A stretch of 64,000 bases of DNA from an uncultured Candidatus Binatia bacterium (GCA_958295985.1 OY282432.1:1983282-2047281); one strand, 5' to 3'; shown: positions 9,879 through 17,965, counted from the first letter of the stretch. Notes: generated by a model not told the origin, from the letters alone. Translations and numbers: made by a program.

Positions 9879-9905
9879 CGCCCGCGCCCGACACACCCAG
9901 ACACC

Positions 9906-11180
9906 ATGGATAACAGCGCCAAGGAACGGATCCTGCAGCATATCGACGGCCAGGAGCTGGCCGAGTTGACCCGGGATCTGGTGGACATCCTGAGCCCCAC
10001 CGGTTCGGAGAAGGAGATCGGCGAGTTCATCCTCGACTGGTACGGACGCAACGGCCTCAAGCCCATCCGCCAGGAGATCGACCCCAACCGCGTGAACGCG
10101 GTGGGCGTGCTGCAGGGTAGCGGCGGCGGGGTGTCGTTGATGATCAACGGCCACATGGACACGAGCTTTACCGGGCAGGAGGACGACCTCATGCTGTGCC
10201 GGGAGCTCGAGCCCCGGAGCGAGCTGCGCGGAGCCATCCGGGACGGCAAGGTGTTCGGCTTGGCGGCGTCCAACATGAAGTCGGGACTGGCGGCCTTCAT
10301 GGTGGCCGGCAAGGCGCTCAAGAAGAGCGGCGTCGCCATCAAGGGAGACCTGATCCTCGCGGCCGTGGCGGGCGAGATCTCCCGCACCCCCATCGGGCCG
10401 TACCAGTCCGGATTGTACCGCGGGGAGGGCACGGGCACACGCCACCTGCTGACCTACGGCGTCCAGTCCGATTACGCCATCGTGGCGGACCGCTCGGCGC
10501 TGTCCATCATCTGGACCCAGGCCGGCGTGGCCCAGTTCAAGATCAACACCTTCGGCAATCCCCACGCGGCCTGGGGCGTCACCCGTGAGCAGGAGCCGCC
10601 CGAGGAGCACAGCGCGGTATTGAAGATGGCCAAGGTGGTGCAGGCCGTGGACGTCTGGGCCGAGGGGTTCGAGGCCAACCACGTCTATCAGTCGGCCAAC
10701 GGCCCGATCATCCCCAAGGTCAACATCGGCTCGGTGCAGGGAGGCGCGCCCTACCGGCCCAACTACTATCCGGGCATCTGCTCGCTGTACGTGGACGTGC
10801 GCATTCCGCCGAAGCTCCGGCCCATCGAGGTGCAGCGCCAGTTGCGCGCGGTCATGGACGCTACCGGCTACGAGTACGACGTCGAGATGTACACGTCGAA
10901 GATGGGCTACGAGGCCACGGGCATCGAGCCGGTGGTGGAGGTCATCGAGAACACGCACCAGGAGCTGTTCGGCGAGAAGACCACTCCGGCCAACACCTTC
11001 CGTTCCAGCATCTGGACCGATACCAACATCTACAACGAGATGGGCATCCCCGCCTGCAAGTTCGGCCTCGGCGGCGGCCGCTTTACCACCCGGTCGGAGC
11101 AGATCGACATCGACGAGATCGTGCGCGCGGCGAAGATCTATGCCCTGTCGGCCGCAACCGTCTGCAATTGGGACCGATAG
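9906..11180 (+). CDS. M20-family (ArgE/DapE-like) metallopeptidase homologue with altered metal ligands
   Basis: This 424-residue protein has the two-domain M20 layout, including the GHMDTS motif that supplies a metal histidine and the catalytic aspartate. Other ligand positions differ. The bridging-aspartate motif usually written xDMKxG reads SNMKSG, with Asn for Asp. The usual DEExG reads AGEIS with a single Glu. The C-terminal AHTxxE region reads FTTRSEQ, without the histidine. Known M20 enzymes need these residues for a di-zinc site, so this member may bind one metal, use another chemistry or not hydrolyse at all. It sits between a GatC-like gene and ThDP-enzyme genes in a likely operon, which suggests processing of an amide-containing small molecule; the substrate is unknown. 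Confidence 0.75.
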   Translation: MDNSAKERILQHIDGQELAELTRDLVDILSPTGSEKEIGEFILDWYGRNGLKPIRQEIDPNRVNAVGVLQGSGGGVSLMINGHMDTSFTGQEDDLMLCRELEPRSELRGAIRDGKVFGLAASNMKSGLAAFMVAGKALKKSGVAIKGDLILAAVAGEISRTPIGPYQSGLYRGEGTGTRHLLTYGVQSDYAIVADRSALSIIWTQAGVAQFKINTFGNPHAAWGVTREQEPPEEHSAVLKMAKVVQAVDVWAEGFEANHVYQSANGPIIPKVNIGSVQGGAPYRPNYYPGICSLYVDVRIPPKLRPIEVQRQLRAVMDATGYEYDVEMYTSKMGYEATGIEPVVEVIENTHQELFGEKTTPANTFRSSIWTDTNIYNEMGIPACKFGLGGGRFTTRSEQIDIDEIVRAAKIYALSAATVCNWDR

Positions 11181-11201
11181 CCATCGGATCGGGAACGACG
11201 C

Positions 11202-11708
11202 ATGGAACCGGTACTGGCTGAGAAGATCGTCCACGGCTTGAAGGCGGCGGGCATCGATTTCCTGACCTACCTGCCGGAGAGCCGCCTGAGTCAGATCCTG
11301 CCGCTGTTACGCGAGGACGGCACCGTGCAAATGGTAGCGGCCGCCAGCGAGCAGGAGGCCATCACCATCGCCGCGGGCGCGGCTCTCGGGGGCAAGCGGG
11401 TGGCCTGCTACATGGAGAGCACCGGACCCTACGTCTCCGCCTACTCCCTGCTTACCGTGGGAAAGCAGATGGGCGTGCCGATCCTGTTGCTCATCGGCTT
11501 TCTGGGCAGTTTTGCCGATCAGCGGAACAGCTTCCTCTACGTGTCCATCGGCATGCGAATGATCCCCACCCTCGAAGGGCTGGGTCTCGAATACCGCGTG
11601 GTCGAGAACGCGGAGAATCTCGAACGGCACATCAAGGACGCGCAGCGGGTCAGCGACTCCATGCGGGCGCCGGCCGCCCTGATCTTCTCCGGGGAGTTCG
11701 CCCGATGA
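11202..11708 (+). CDS. ThDP-dependent decarboxylase alpha subunit (sulfopyruvate/phosphonopyruvate decarboxylase type)
   Basis: The 168-residue chain matches the N-terminal PYR domain of ThDP enzymes and is split from its partner as in ComD/ComE. The conserved activating glutamate is in AASEQEA. The remainder (GxALGGKRVACYMESTG) is the usual alpha-domain core. Its stop overlaps the start of the next gene by four bases (ATGA), so the two subunits are translationally coupled. The family decarboxylates 2-oxo acids bearing a sulfonate or phosphonate; the real substrate here is not shown by the sequence. No coenzyme M pathway genes lie nearby, so a catabolic role is as likely as a biosynthetic one. 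Confidence 0.75.
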   Translation: MEPVLAEKIVHGLKAAGIDFLTYLPESRLSQILPLLREDGTVQMVAAASEQEAITIAAGAALGGKRVACYMESTGPYVSAYSLLTVGKQMGVPILLLIGFLGSFADQRNSFLYVSIGMRMIPTLEGLGLEYRVVENAENLERHIKDAQRVSDSMRAPAALIFSGEFAR

Positions 11709-12307
11709 TCCGGCGCGACTGTCTCGAGCTCATCGCGCCGTTGATGACCGATCAACTTGTGCTTAGCTCCCAGAGCGGGCAGCGCATCGAATGGTTCCAC
11801 CTGTCGCAACACGAGGGGAACCTGCTGGTGGGAATGATGGGGTGCGCCACGGGCGTGGGCATGGGACTGGCGCTGGCGCTGCCCCACCGGCGCGTCATCG
11901 TGCTCGAATCGGACGGCAGCGTCCTGCTGTCGCTGTTCAATCTTCCGACCCTGGGCAATCTCCATCTGTCCAACTTGACGGTGTTCGTGTTCGACAACGA
12001 GGTCTACAGCGGCAGCACCATGAGCGAGCCTACGGCAACGGCCGGCAAGACCGACCTCGCCGCGGTCGCCCGGGCCTCGGGGATCGACAACGCCGTGACC
12101 GTGGACGACCTCGAAGGCTTCAAGGAGCACGGCCTGCCGGGTGTCACCGGAGACGGGCTCCACTACGTGGTGTGCAAGGTCGAAGAGAGCCTCTGGCACC
12201 GCGAGATCCCGCGCCCCAACGTCGATCTGGCGGAGTACAAGTACCGGTTCGTGCGCTATATCGAGCGGACCGAGGGCAAGACCATCCCCTTCATCGGCTT
12301 GGGATAG
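11705..12307 (+). CDS. ThDP-dependent decarboxylase beta subunit (sulfopyruvate decarboxylase type)
   Basis: The 200-residue chain carries the ThDP/Mg-binding PP domain: ESDGSVL followed about 25 residues later by DNEVYSGS, equivalent to the GDG-N motif of the family. GMMGCATGVGMGLALALP is the usual glycine-rich helix preceding it. It overlaps the alpha gene by four bases and must act with it as a heteromer. A RidA gene follows after 67 bases, fitting an operon in which RidA removes a reactive enamine or imine product. Start ATG 11705 is fixed by the overlap. Confidence 0.75.
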   Translation: MIRRDCLELIAPLMTDQLVLSSQSGQRIEWFHLSQHEGNLLVGMMGCATGVGMGLALALPHRRVIVLESDGSVLLSLFNLPTLGNLHLSNLTVFVFDNEVYSGSTMSEPTATAGKTDLAAVARASGIDNAVTVDDLEGFKEHGLPGVTGDGLHYVVCKVEESLWHREIPRPNVDLAEYKYRFVRYIERTEGKTIPFIGLG

Positions 12308-12374
12308 GGCTCTCCCCCATCCCGGATTCGTGAATTCTGGAGTATCAACTCAAATCACAAGGAGGCGATTCACA

Positions 12375-12887
12375 ATGGCAACGAACCATGAAGCGGTTAA
12401 ACGGCAGGAAGCCGAAAAGACCGAATACGATTGGGGCACGCTCTGGCCGCACTATCACAAGGAGAGGATGAACTGGGCCACGGGTTTCCGCACCCGCGGC
12501 GACGTGGACATCCTGTTCCTGTCCGGCTCCACGGGACGCGATCCGTTCGAGGACGCGCCCAACCGGAACCCCACCGAGGAGCGGGAAGGCCGCGGCAAGG
12601 TCGTCGGCGGCATCAAGGAACAGACCCGTCAGGCCTGGCAGGACATCAAGGACAACCTGGAGATGATGGGCGGCGAGCTCAAGCACATCGTCATGGTGCG
12701 CTACTTCCTCACCCGCAGGGAAGACGTGTTCGACATGCGCGACGAGATGTACAAGTTCTTCGAGGAGCACGAGCCCGATCTGCGGGCCCATCCGCGCCCC
12801 GCCACCTTGCTGCGCGGCGTCGGCATCGATCTGCCGGACATGCTCATCGAGATCGAGGCCTGGGCCGCGGTGCCGCGCAAGAAGTAA
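12375..12887 (+). CDS. RidA/YjgF/UK114 family protein
   Basis: The ATG at 12375 has AAGGAGG 8 bases upstream, giving 170 residues. Signatures are LFLSGSTGRDP, the central QAWQDIKDNLEMMG helix, and a C-terminal ATLLRGVGIDLPDMLIEIEAWA that matches the RidA core where an Arg binds the substrate carboxylate. It is longer than classical RidA (about 130 residues) through an N-terminal extension and an internal insertion. RidA proteins hydrolyse reactive enamines/imines or belong to catabolic operons with related deaminase roles. As the last gene of the 9702-12887 operon it ends at a strong hairpin. Confidence 0.8.
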   Translation: MATNHEAVKRQEAEKTEYDWGTLWPHYHKERMNWATGFRTRGDVDILFLSGSTGRDPFEDAPNRNPTEEREGRGKVVGGIKEQTRQAWQDIKDNLEMMGGELKHIVMVRYFLTRREDVFDMRDEMYKFFEEHEPDLRAHPRPATLLRGVGIDLPDMLIEIEAWAAVPRKK

Positions 12888-12898
12888 TCCGGTCAACC

Positions 12899-12932
12899 CG
12901 TGGTTCGGGGGGCAACGGCTCCCCGAACCACG
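12899..12932. terminator. Bidirectional hairpin between convergent genes
   Basis: CGTGGTTCGGGG (12899-12910) pairs perfectly with CCCCGAACCACG (12921-12932) over 12 bp around a 10-base loop, in the 52-base gap between the ridA-like and xth genes. It lacks a clear U-tract on either side. Confidence 0.65.
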
Positions 12933-12939
12933 TCCAAAC

Positions 12940-13713
12940 CTACGGCCAATCCAGCTCCGCCATCACCGGAGCGTGATCTGACGGCTTCGAACCCTTTCGC
13001 TCATCCCGGTCTACGCCCGCGGACGTGGTCCGCGACCCCAGTTCCGGCGTGGCGAGGATATGGTCGATGCGCAGCCCCTGGTTGCGCGGGAACGCGAGCT
13101 GCCGGTAGTCCCACCACGAATAGAGTCCCGGCTCCGGATTGTGCTTCCGGACCACGTCCTCGAGGCCCCAGTCCAGCAGCCGCGTGATCACGTCGGTCAT
13201 GTCGGGATTGAAGAGCACGGTGCCGCGCCACGCGTCCGGCTCGGCCGCGTCCGCGGCGTCCGGCGCGATGTTGAAGTCGCCCGAGATCAGGAGCGGCGTT
13301 TCCGGGACCCGAGTCTTCTCCAGGTACACGAACAGCCGTTCCAGCCACGCCCGCTTGTAAACGTACTTGTCCGATTCGACCTTGTCTCCGTTGGGGACGT
13401 AGACCGAAACGAATCGAATGCCCCGGACCATGCCGCAGATACAGCGCGCCTGGGGATCGTCCACGCCGTCGCCGAAACCGATACGGACGTCCTCGATGGG
13501 CTCCCGCGACAGGATTGCCACGCCGTTATAGGTCTTCTGGCCGTGCACCGCGGCGTGATAGCCCTGTTCTTTCACGGCTTCGTAGGGAAACTGCTCGTCG
13601 GTGACCTTGGTCTCCTGCAGACAGACCACGTCGGGGACTTGTCGCGACAGCCAGCTCAACAAGCGCTGCTCCCGCGCACGGACCGAGTTCAGGTTCCACG
13701 TAACGACCTTCAA
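12940..13713 (-). CDS. xth: Exodeoxyribonuclease III (AP endonuclease)
   Basis: The 257-residue protein belongs to the EEP/ExoIII family, which cuts DNA at abasic sites and removes 3' blocking groups in base-excision repair. Motifs in order are TWNLNSVRAR, CLQETKV (Mg-binding Glu), YNGVAILSR, SVYVPNG, LISGDFNIAPD (catalytic Asp/Asn), RIDHILATP and the final SDHAPV (catalytic Asp-His). TTG is chosen as start because AAGGAG lies 6 bases ahead and the sequence then begins LKVVTWNL as in homologues. It follows the ABC ATPase gene by 44 bases on the same strand. Nothing appears missing. Confidence 0.92.
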   Translation of the reverse strand: MKVVTWNLNSVRAREQRLLSWLSRQVPDVVCLQETKVTDEQFPYEAVKEQGYHAAVHGQKTYNGVAILSREPIEDVRIGFGDGVDDPQARCICGMVRGIRFVSVYVPNGDKVESDKYVYKRAWLERLFVYLEKTRVPETPLLISGDFNIAPDAADAAEPDAWRGTVLFNPDMTDVITRLLDWGLEDVVRKHNPEPGLYSWWDYRQLAFPRNQGLRIDHILATPELGSRTTSAGVDRDERKGSKPSDHAPVMAELDWP

Positions 13714-13728
13714 GTTCTTCTCCTTTCG

Positions 13729-13752
13729 TGATTCCGCGGATGCGGGAATGAC
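13729..13752. repeat. Dispersed short repeat
   Basis: The sequence GATTCCGCGGATGCGGGAATGA resembles the intergenic copies at 31152-31178 and 29881-29900, which share the CGGGAATGACGG core. Each lies between genes. Confidence 0.4.
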
Positions 13753-13757
13753 CTTGT

Positions 13758-14552
13758 TCAGGCCCCCATCGTCCAGTACCGGCCGTTGCTTCGCCTCAGG
13801 GCGAGCGGGGTCTCGTAGAGTTCCTGCAGCAGGCTTTCGGTGATGACCCTGGGCGTGTCGCCCAAGCGGAAAACCCGGCCGCCCTTGAGGACCAGGATCT
13901 TCTCGAAGGCCGGCAGGATCTCCTCGATGTGATGCGTGACATAGACCAGCGCGGTGGCGTCGCTGGTGCGTCCCAGTTCCTGGAGGGCCGTGAGCAGGCC
14001 TTCCCGGGCGCCCGGGTCCAGGCCTGCGCACGGCTCGTCGAGGAACATCAGGTAGGGACGGGTCATCAACGCCCTGCTGATGAGGACCTTCTGCTGCTCT
14101 CCCTGGGACAGCGTGCCGAACGCCTGATCCTTCACGCGGCAACATCCCATGCGCTCCATGATGGCCTCGGCCCGCGCGTAGTCTTCCTCGCCGGGACGGA
14201 CCGTGGACATCTCCAACAGGCCGACCTGCGCGAACTTTCCCGACACCACCGTCCGCAACGCCCGTTCACGACCGGGAATCTGAGCGGTCAACGACGTGGT
14301 GACCCAGCCGATGCCCTTGCGCAACTCCCGGAGATCCAGCCGCCGGCTGCCGTTGCGGTAGATGACGCCGCCCTGGTTCGGCCACAGATAGCCGCAGGCC
14401 ATCTTCAGCAACGTGGTCTTGCCCGAGCCGTTGGGTCCCAGGATCACCCAGTGCTCGCCCCGGCCCACGGTCCAGTCGATGGAGTCGAGAATCGTGTGTT
14501 GCGCCGCCGCGTAAGAGACGTTGCGGATGTCGAGTGGGACCGCCGTGTTCAT
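13758..14552 (-). CDS. ABC transporter ATP-binding protein (ModF/YlmA-like, stand-alone)
   Basis: This is a 264-residue single ABC cassette: Walker A GPNGSGKTT, signature LSQGEQQK, Walker B LMFLDEP, and the H-loop in VYVTHHIEEI. GAAGGAG lies 9 bases before the ATG at 14552, and MNTAVPLDIRNVSY is a normal cassette opening. An upstream in-frame extension exists but lacks similarity. No permease or binding-protein gene is adjacent. The extended HHIEEILPAFEKILVLKGG end resembles YlmA/ModF-like stand-alone cassettes of uncertain role. It precedes xth by 44 bases and may share its transcript. Confidence 0.8.
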   Translation of the reverse strand: MNTAVPLDIRNVSYAAAQHTILDSIDWTVGRGEHWVILGPNGSGKTTLLKMACGYLWPNQGGVIYRNGSRRLDLRELRKGIGWVTTSLTAQIPGRERALRTVVSGKFAQVGLLEMSTVRPGEEDYARAEAIMERMGCCRVKDQAFGTLSQGEQQKVLISRALMTRPYLMFLDEPCAGLDPGAREGLLTALQELGRTSDATALVYVTHHIEEILPAFEKILVLKGGRVFRLGDTPRVITESLLQELYETPLALRRSNGRYWTMGA

Positions 14553-14661
14553 GTCTGCTGCTTCTCCTTCGGCAACAACGCCCCTGTCGCCTTCCCCCGG
14601 CCCCATCGCCCCCCTTCTCCCGTGTTGCGGACGCCGACGGAAGGTTCTAAATAGCATTCCT

Positions 14662-14841
14662 ATGCGTAGACGCGAAGGCAGGACGACCATCGTGACCGGG
14701 AGCAGCCAGGGAATCGGCCGCGCCACGGCGTTGCGTCCGGGAGCGTGGGAACGGTATAGGGCGCGTATGGACGCCTGTTGCCCATCAGATGAAGTATCGT
14801 CATACTACCAGGATGAGTTCGATACATATCAGGGCGATTGA
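14662..14841 (+). pseudogene. Remnant of a short-chain dehydrogenase/reductase (N-terminus only)
   Basis: The frame from ATG 14662 begins with GRTTIVTGSSQGIGRATAL (residues 6-24), the classical TGxxxGIG nucleotide-binding loop of an SDR. The similarity stops after about 25 residues; the rest of the 59-residue frame is unrelated and the remaining roughly 220 residues of an SDR are absent. There is no clear ribosome-binding site. It abuts the broken toxin-antitoxin pair that follows, so the stretch 14660-15150 looks like a scar of deletion or insertion. Confidence 0.6.
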
Positions 14842-15043
14842 CCCCGCAACGCTGGATGCACTGAAACGTCTGGCGCGCAGTCATCACCGGTCTCTGCAAG
14901 GCGAGTTGCACGCTATCCTTGACCGAGCCGCGAGAATGGCCCCGCGGGACGAGAATACGCGGCCGCTCGAACTTGTGACGGTCGAGTCCCGCCATACGAC
15001 ATCGTGGAGCAGGGACGAGATCTATGACGCCGACGGTCGGTGA
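14813..15043 (+). CDS. FitA/VapB-type ribbon-helix-helix antitoxin
   Basis: From ATG 14813 the 76-residue product reads MSSIHIRAIDPATLDALKRL and then SHHRSLQGELHAILDRAA, the Arc/MetJ-type ribbon-helix-helix with the S-x-x-x-E-x-x-x-I-L pattern of FitA-like antitoxins. An ATG at 14789 would add eight residues without similarity. Its 3' end overlaps a PIN-domain fragment by 20 bases in another frame, as in intact vapBC operons. The antitoxin normally represses its own promoter and neutralises the toxin; with the toxin truncated it may be an orphan. Confidence 0.7.
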   Translation: MSSIHIRAIDPATLDALKRLARSHHRSLQGELHAILDRAARMAPRDENTRPLELVTVESRHTTSWSRDEIYDADGR

Positions 15044-15149
15044 CGTCCTGTTCGTTGATACCAACGTCTTGTTGACTGCGACGGACGCATCGCGGCCGGA
15101 GCACCGGGACGAAACCATGACCGTCGCGGAGGTTTTCGCAGACGGATGA
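15024..15149 (+). pseudogene. Truncated VapC-type PIN-domain toxin
   Basis: The frame from ATG 15024 has 41 codons. Residues 6-19 read GDVLFVDTNVLLTA, the first acidic active-site motif of a PIN ribonuclease, followed by SRPEHRDE; it then runs into an unrelated tail and TGA. A full VapC has about 130-140 residues with three more acidic residues, so this copy cannot be catalytic. It overlaps the antitoxin gene in the standard vapBC arrangement. Confidence 0.65.
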
Positions 15150-15223
15150 TCTGTACCGTGTACCGTCAAATTCCGCTACGGGGATGACGTGCTGACCGGC
15201 AATGGACGCAGGGGAGGGTGTCT

Positions 15224-16399
15224 ATGACGAGTTCTGGTTTGACTGGTCGGCGACCGCAGTTTGGCCGGCTGTGGTGCTGCCTCGCCGCCGCTATCGTCTT
15301 GGCCCTTGGCTGGTCCGGGATCACGAACGCGGACACCGTCGAACGGACCGAGCGCCACACGGTGCGCGTCCATATCCTGACTCGCGGGCTCGATCACCCC
15401 TGGTCGCTCGCGTTCCTCCCCGATGGACGGATGCTCGTCACCGAACGGTCTGGCCGGCTTCGCTACGTCGCCGCCGACGGCACGCTGGACCCCACTCCCA
15501 TCTCCGGCCTTCCCGAAGCGTTGGCGGAAAGGGGGCAGGGCGGGCTGCACGACGTGGCGTTGCATCCCCGGTTTTCGCAGAACCGCCTCGTCTACGTCGC
15601 CTATAGCGGCAAGGGCGCCGGCGGTTACGGCACCGAGCTGGCCCGGGGCCGGCTCGACGGCTACCGTCTTGCCGGCGTGGAGGTTTTGTTCAGGGCGTTG
15701 CCGAAGTCGTGGGGAGGCCGTCACTTCGGCGGGCGGGTGGTGTTCGACGGCAACGGGCACGTGTTCCTTACCCTGGGGGACCGGGGCGGCCGGGCGCGCG
15801 CGCAGGACCCCGGCGACCACGCCGGCTCCATCATCCGCCTTGACGAGGACGGCGGCATCCCGCGGGACAATCCCTACCGGTCGGTAGCCGGCGCGAGACC
15901 GGAGATATACACCCTTGGCAACCGCAACGTGCAGGGCGCGGCCATGAACCCCTGGACCGGCGAGCTATGGACCCACGAACACGGCCCGCAGGGCGGTGAC
16001 GAGGTCAACGTCATCCGTGCCGGCGTAAACTATGGCTGGCCGGTGATCACCTACGGCAGGAACTACGGCACCGGCACACGGATCGGCGAAGGAACCCGCA
16101 AGGAGGGCATGGCCCAGCCGCTGCACCGCTGGACTCCGTCCATCGCGCCCTCGGGAATGGCGTTCTACGACGGCGACCGGTTCCCGGCTTGGCGCGGCAA
16201 CCTGCTGGCGGGTGCGCTCAGTTTCCGCCTTCTGGTGCGGCTCGAACTCGATGGAGAGCGCGTGGTGCGTGAAGAGCGGATGCTACGGGGGGTTCTCGGC
16301 CGGATCCGGGACGTGCGGACCGGCCCGGACGGATACGTCTATCTCCTGAGCGACGAGCGGAACGGGGTGATCGCGCGTCTGGAGCCCACCGACGGTTGA
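15224..16399 (+). CDS. PQQ-dependent aldose sugar dehydrogenase, periplasmic (Asd/YliI-like)
   Basis: This 391-residue soluble glucose-dehydrogenase-like beta-propeller starts at ATG 15224, preceded by GGAGG. Residues 1-37 form a signal peptide (basic N-region, then CLAAAIVLALGWSG). Family landmarks follow: HPWSLAFLPDGRMLVTERSG, LHDVALHPRF, GGRVVFDGNGHVFLTLGDRG, LGNRNVQGAAMNPWTGELWTHEHG, GGDEVN, YGWPVITYG and SGMAFYDG. Family members oxidise aldoses in the periplasm with PQQ and pass electrons to the respiratory chain. No PQQ biosynthesis genes are visible here. The gene stands alone on the plus strand. Confidence 0.85.
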   Translation: MTSSGLTGRRPQFGRLWCCLAAAIVLALGWSGITNADTVERTERHTVRVHILTRGLDHPWSLAFLPDGRMLVTERSGRLRYVAADGTLDPTPISGLPEALAERGQGGLHDVALHPRFSQNRLVYVAYSGKGAGGYGTELARGRLDGYRLAGVEVLFRALPKSWGGRHFGGRVVFDGNGHVFLTLGDRGGRARAQDPGDHAGSIIRLDEDGGIPRDNPYRSVAGARPEIYTLGNRNVQGAAMNPWTGELWTHEHGPQGGDEVNVIRAGVNYGWPVITYGRNYGTGTRIGEGTRKEGMAQPLHRWTPSIAPSGMAFYDGDRFPAWRGNLLAGALSFRLLVRLELDGERVVREERMLRGVLGRIRDVRTGPDGYVYLLSDERNGVIARLEPTDG

Positions 16400-16472
16400 A
16401 GCGTCTATGTAGATGAGGGCCGTGGTCGCGGTGAGACGAGGCGATGAACCGCGGCATGGTCATGCCATGAGC

Positions 16473-16505
16473 TCCTTCGACTTCGCTACGCTCAGGGCGA
16501 ACGGA
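16473..16505. repeat. Dispersed short intergenic repeat
   Basis: TCCTTCGACTTCGCTACGCT followed by CAGGGCGAACGGA matches a common class of dispersed element and resembles the right arm of the inverted repeat at 8536-8601. It lies in the 201-base gap between the PQQ dehydrogenase and grdB-like genes, which holds no other feature. Confidence 0.45.
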
Positions 16506-16600
16506 GATGGAAGCCACTATGCGGGAGTCAACCGTTGCAGGAGTCAACCCGTCCGGAGATTGATAGCGCAAGCAGGGAATATCCTACCGCTGCCCTGTAC

Positions 16601-17881
16601 TTATTCCGCCTCCGCCTTCAACGAGTCCAGCGCCTCCTGAACCAGCTTGCGCCGTAGCGCCTTCTCCTCGTCGGCCGGGAGGCTCGGGTCTCCGGCCACG
16701 TGGACGATGCCGTGTCCCAGCACGACGCGGTTGGAGCCCACCATCTTGGCAATGGGCAGGGCGGAGGTCATTTGCACGACGGGGACGCCGGCCTTTTCGA
16801 GCTCGGTGGTGATCGCAGCGCCGCTGCGAGTGCTGGTGCCTCACGTGGAGGTGAGGATCACGGCATCGACCCCCTCGCGCTTCACCTTCTCCGCCATCTC
16901 CCGGCCCAGCCGGCGGGTGTTGGACAGGGGGTTGGACAGCCCGGAGGTGGAGAGGAACTCGCCGTGTATCCTGCCCACCGCGCCGTCCTGCTCCAGTTGT
17001 CTCAGGGCGTCGAGGGGCACCAGGCGGTCGGGGTCGGCTTGAACGAAGCGGGGGTCATAACCCCCGTGGGAGATCTCGTAGTCCTCGCCCGCGAGGTCGT
17101 CGGCGCCGGAGATGTCGTAGGCGCCCCAGCGGGTGGCGGCCATACCCTCGATGGCGTCCGGATTGCCCTTGGGAACCAGCCCGCCGTCGGTGATGAGCAT
17201 GACGGTGGCCTTGGAGAGGTCGTCCACGCCCTTGGGCCTGGCCACGGGCTCGAAGGAGGTCACGGGCATCTCGGTGTCGAACGGCTGGTTCCGGACCTTG
17301 GCCAGCACCATGTCCACGAGACGCTCGGCCGAGGACTTGCCGACGAACTGATCCCGTATCAGCCCACGGGTCAGGTAGCCCTCTTCGCGCGGCAGGCCGA
17401 TGGGCTCTCCGGCCGCCAACTTCCGGGCCAGCCCGGCCATGCGTTGGACGACCTGTTTCATGTGGGCCGCGTTCCGCCCGGAGTCGACGATGTAGAGGCC
17501 CTCCCGGTAGAGGTCCACCCCCGGGTTCTCCTCGTGCATGGCGGTGACCGCGGGGATGCCGAGCTCCGTCTGCACCGCGCTGCACAGGGCGCCGGCGGCC
17601 ATGCCGTAGCGGCCGGCGTCGAAGCACGGGCCGGCCACGAACAGGTCCGCCCGGGCGCCCCGGACGTGCTCCAGGACCGCAGCCGTCAGCTCCTCCTGAT
17701 GCTCGACCGCGTGGTTGTCGCCGCAGATCAGGGTCCTGACGACGGTGGCCCCGTCAGCCAGGGTCTGCTCCAGCAGACGGCCCGGGCCGGCGGCGTTCTC
17801 GACCGCCCTGAGCGGGCTCCCGGCTTGCTCCTCACCGCCGATCCCTCCGAAGAACTGGTTGAGGTAATGAACGATCCTCAT
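16601..17881 (-). CDS. GrdB-like selenoprotein (glycine/sarcosine/betaine reductase component B family), UGA = Sec347
   Basis: Translation from ATG 17881 gives 346 residues ending AVILTST, then TGA at 16843-16841, then GTSTRSGAAITTELEKAG and 79 residues in all before TAA at 16601. In GrdB the same place reads TSTUGTCTRCG, with U the catalytic selenocysteine that attacks the substrate C-N bond. Read through, the product has 426 residues, close to family length; stopping at TGA would remove the active site and the last domain. A stem-loop with a GGC apical loop begins 12 bases after the UGA, as bacterial SECIS elements require. The N-terminus (MRIVHYLNQFFGGIGGEE) and FVAGPCFDAGRYG are typical. 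The grdE-like gene lies 114 bases upstream. No grdA, grdC or grdD is nearby, so the substrate may differ from glycine. Confidence 0.88.
16814..16828 (-). promoter_or_regulatory. Putative bacterial SECIS element of the grdB-like gene
   Basis: On the mRNA, 12 bases after the UGA, CGCAGC pairs with GCTGCG over 6 bp around a GGC loop. The loop begins 19 bases after the UGA, inside the window of about 16-37 bases known for SelB-recognised hairpins, and has G in the first loop position. The second selenoprotein gene has the same loop sequence at 20 bases. Confidence 0.65.
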
Positions 17882-17930
17882 GGGTTGCCTCCCCTGTTCG
17901 AGACTCGCGGCACGCGGTCCATTGCGCCAT

Positions 17931-17965
17931 GTTGCGCGGGCGGGTTTGAAACCCGCCCGCGCAAC
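17931..17965. repeat. REP-type palindrome / intercistronic hairpin
   Basis: GTTGCGCGGGCGGGTTT (17931-17947), one central base, and its exact reverse complement (17949-17965) make a 17-bp perfect palindrome in the gap between the grdE-like and grdB-like genes. It may terminate or stabilise the transcript; its type is common as a repeated palindrome. Confidence 0.65.

Noticed and set aside
9189..11234. Open frame of 681 codons on the minus strand
   Set aside because: Antisense to the DUF3800, GatC-like and M20 genes; His/Asp-rich shadow composition.
16601..16843. Reading the TGA in the grdB-like gene as a real stop, with the tail as a pseudogene fragment
   Set aside because: The tail continues the family similarity in the same frame, the UGA is at the known Sec position and a SECIS-like hairpin follows; a nonsense mutation exactly there is much less likely.
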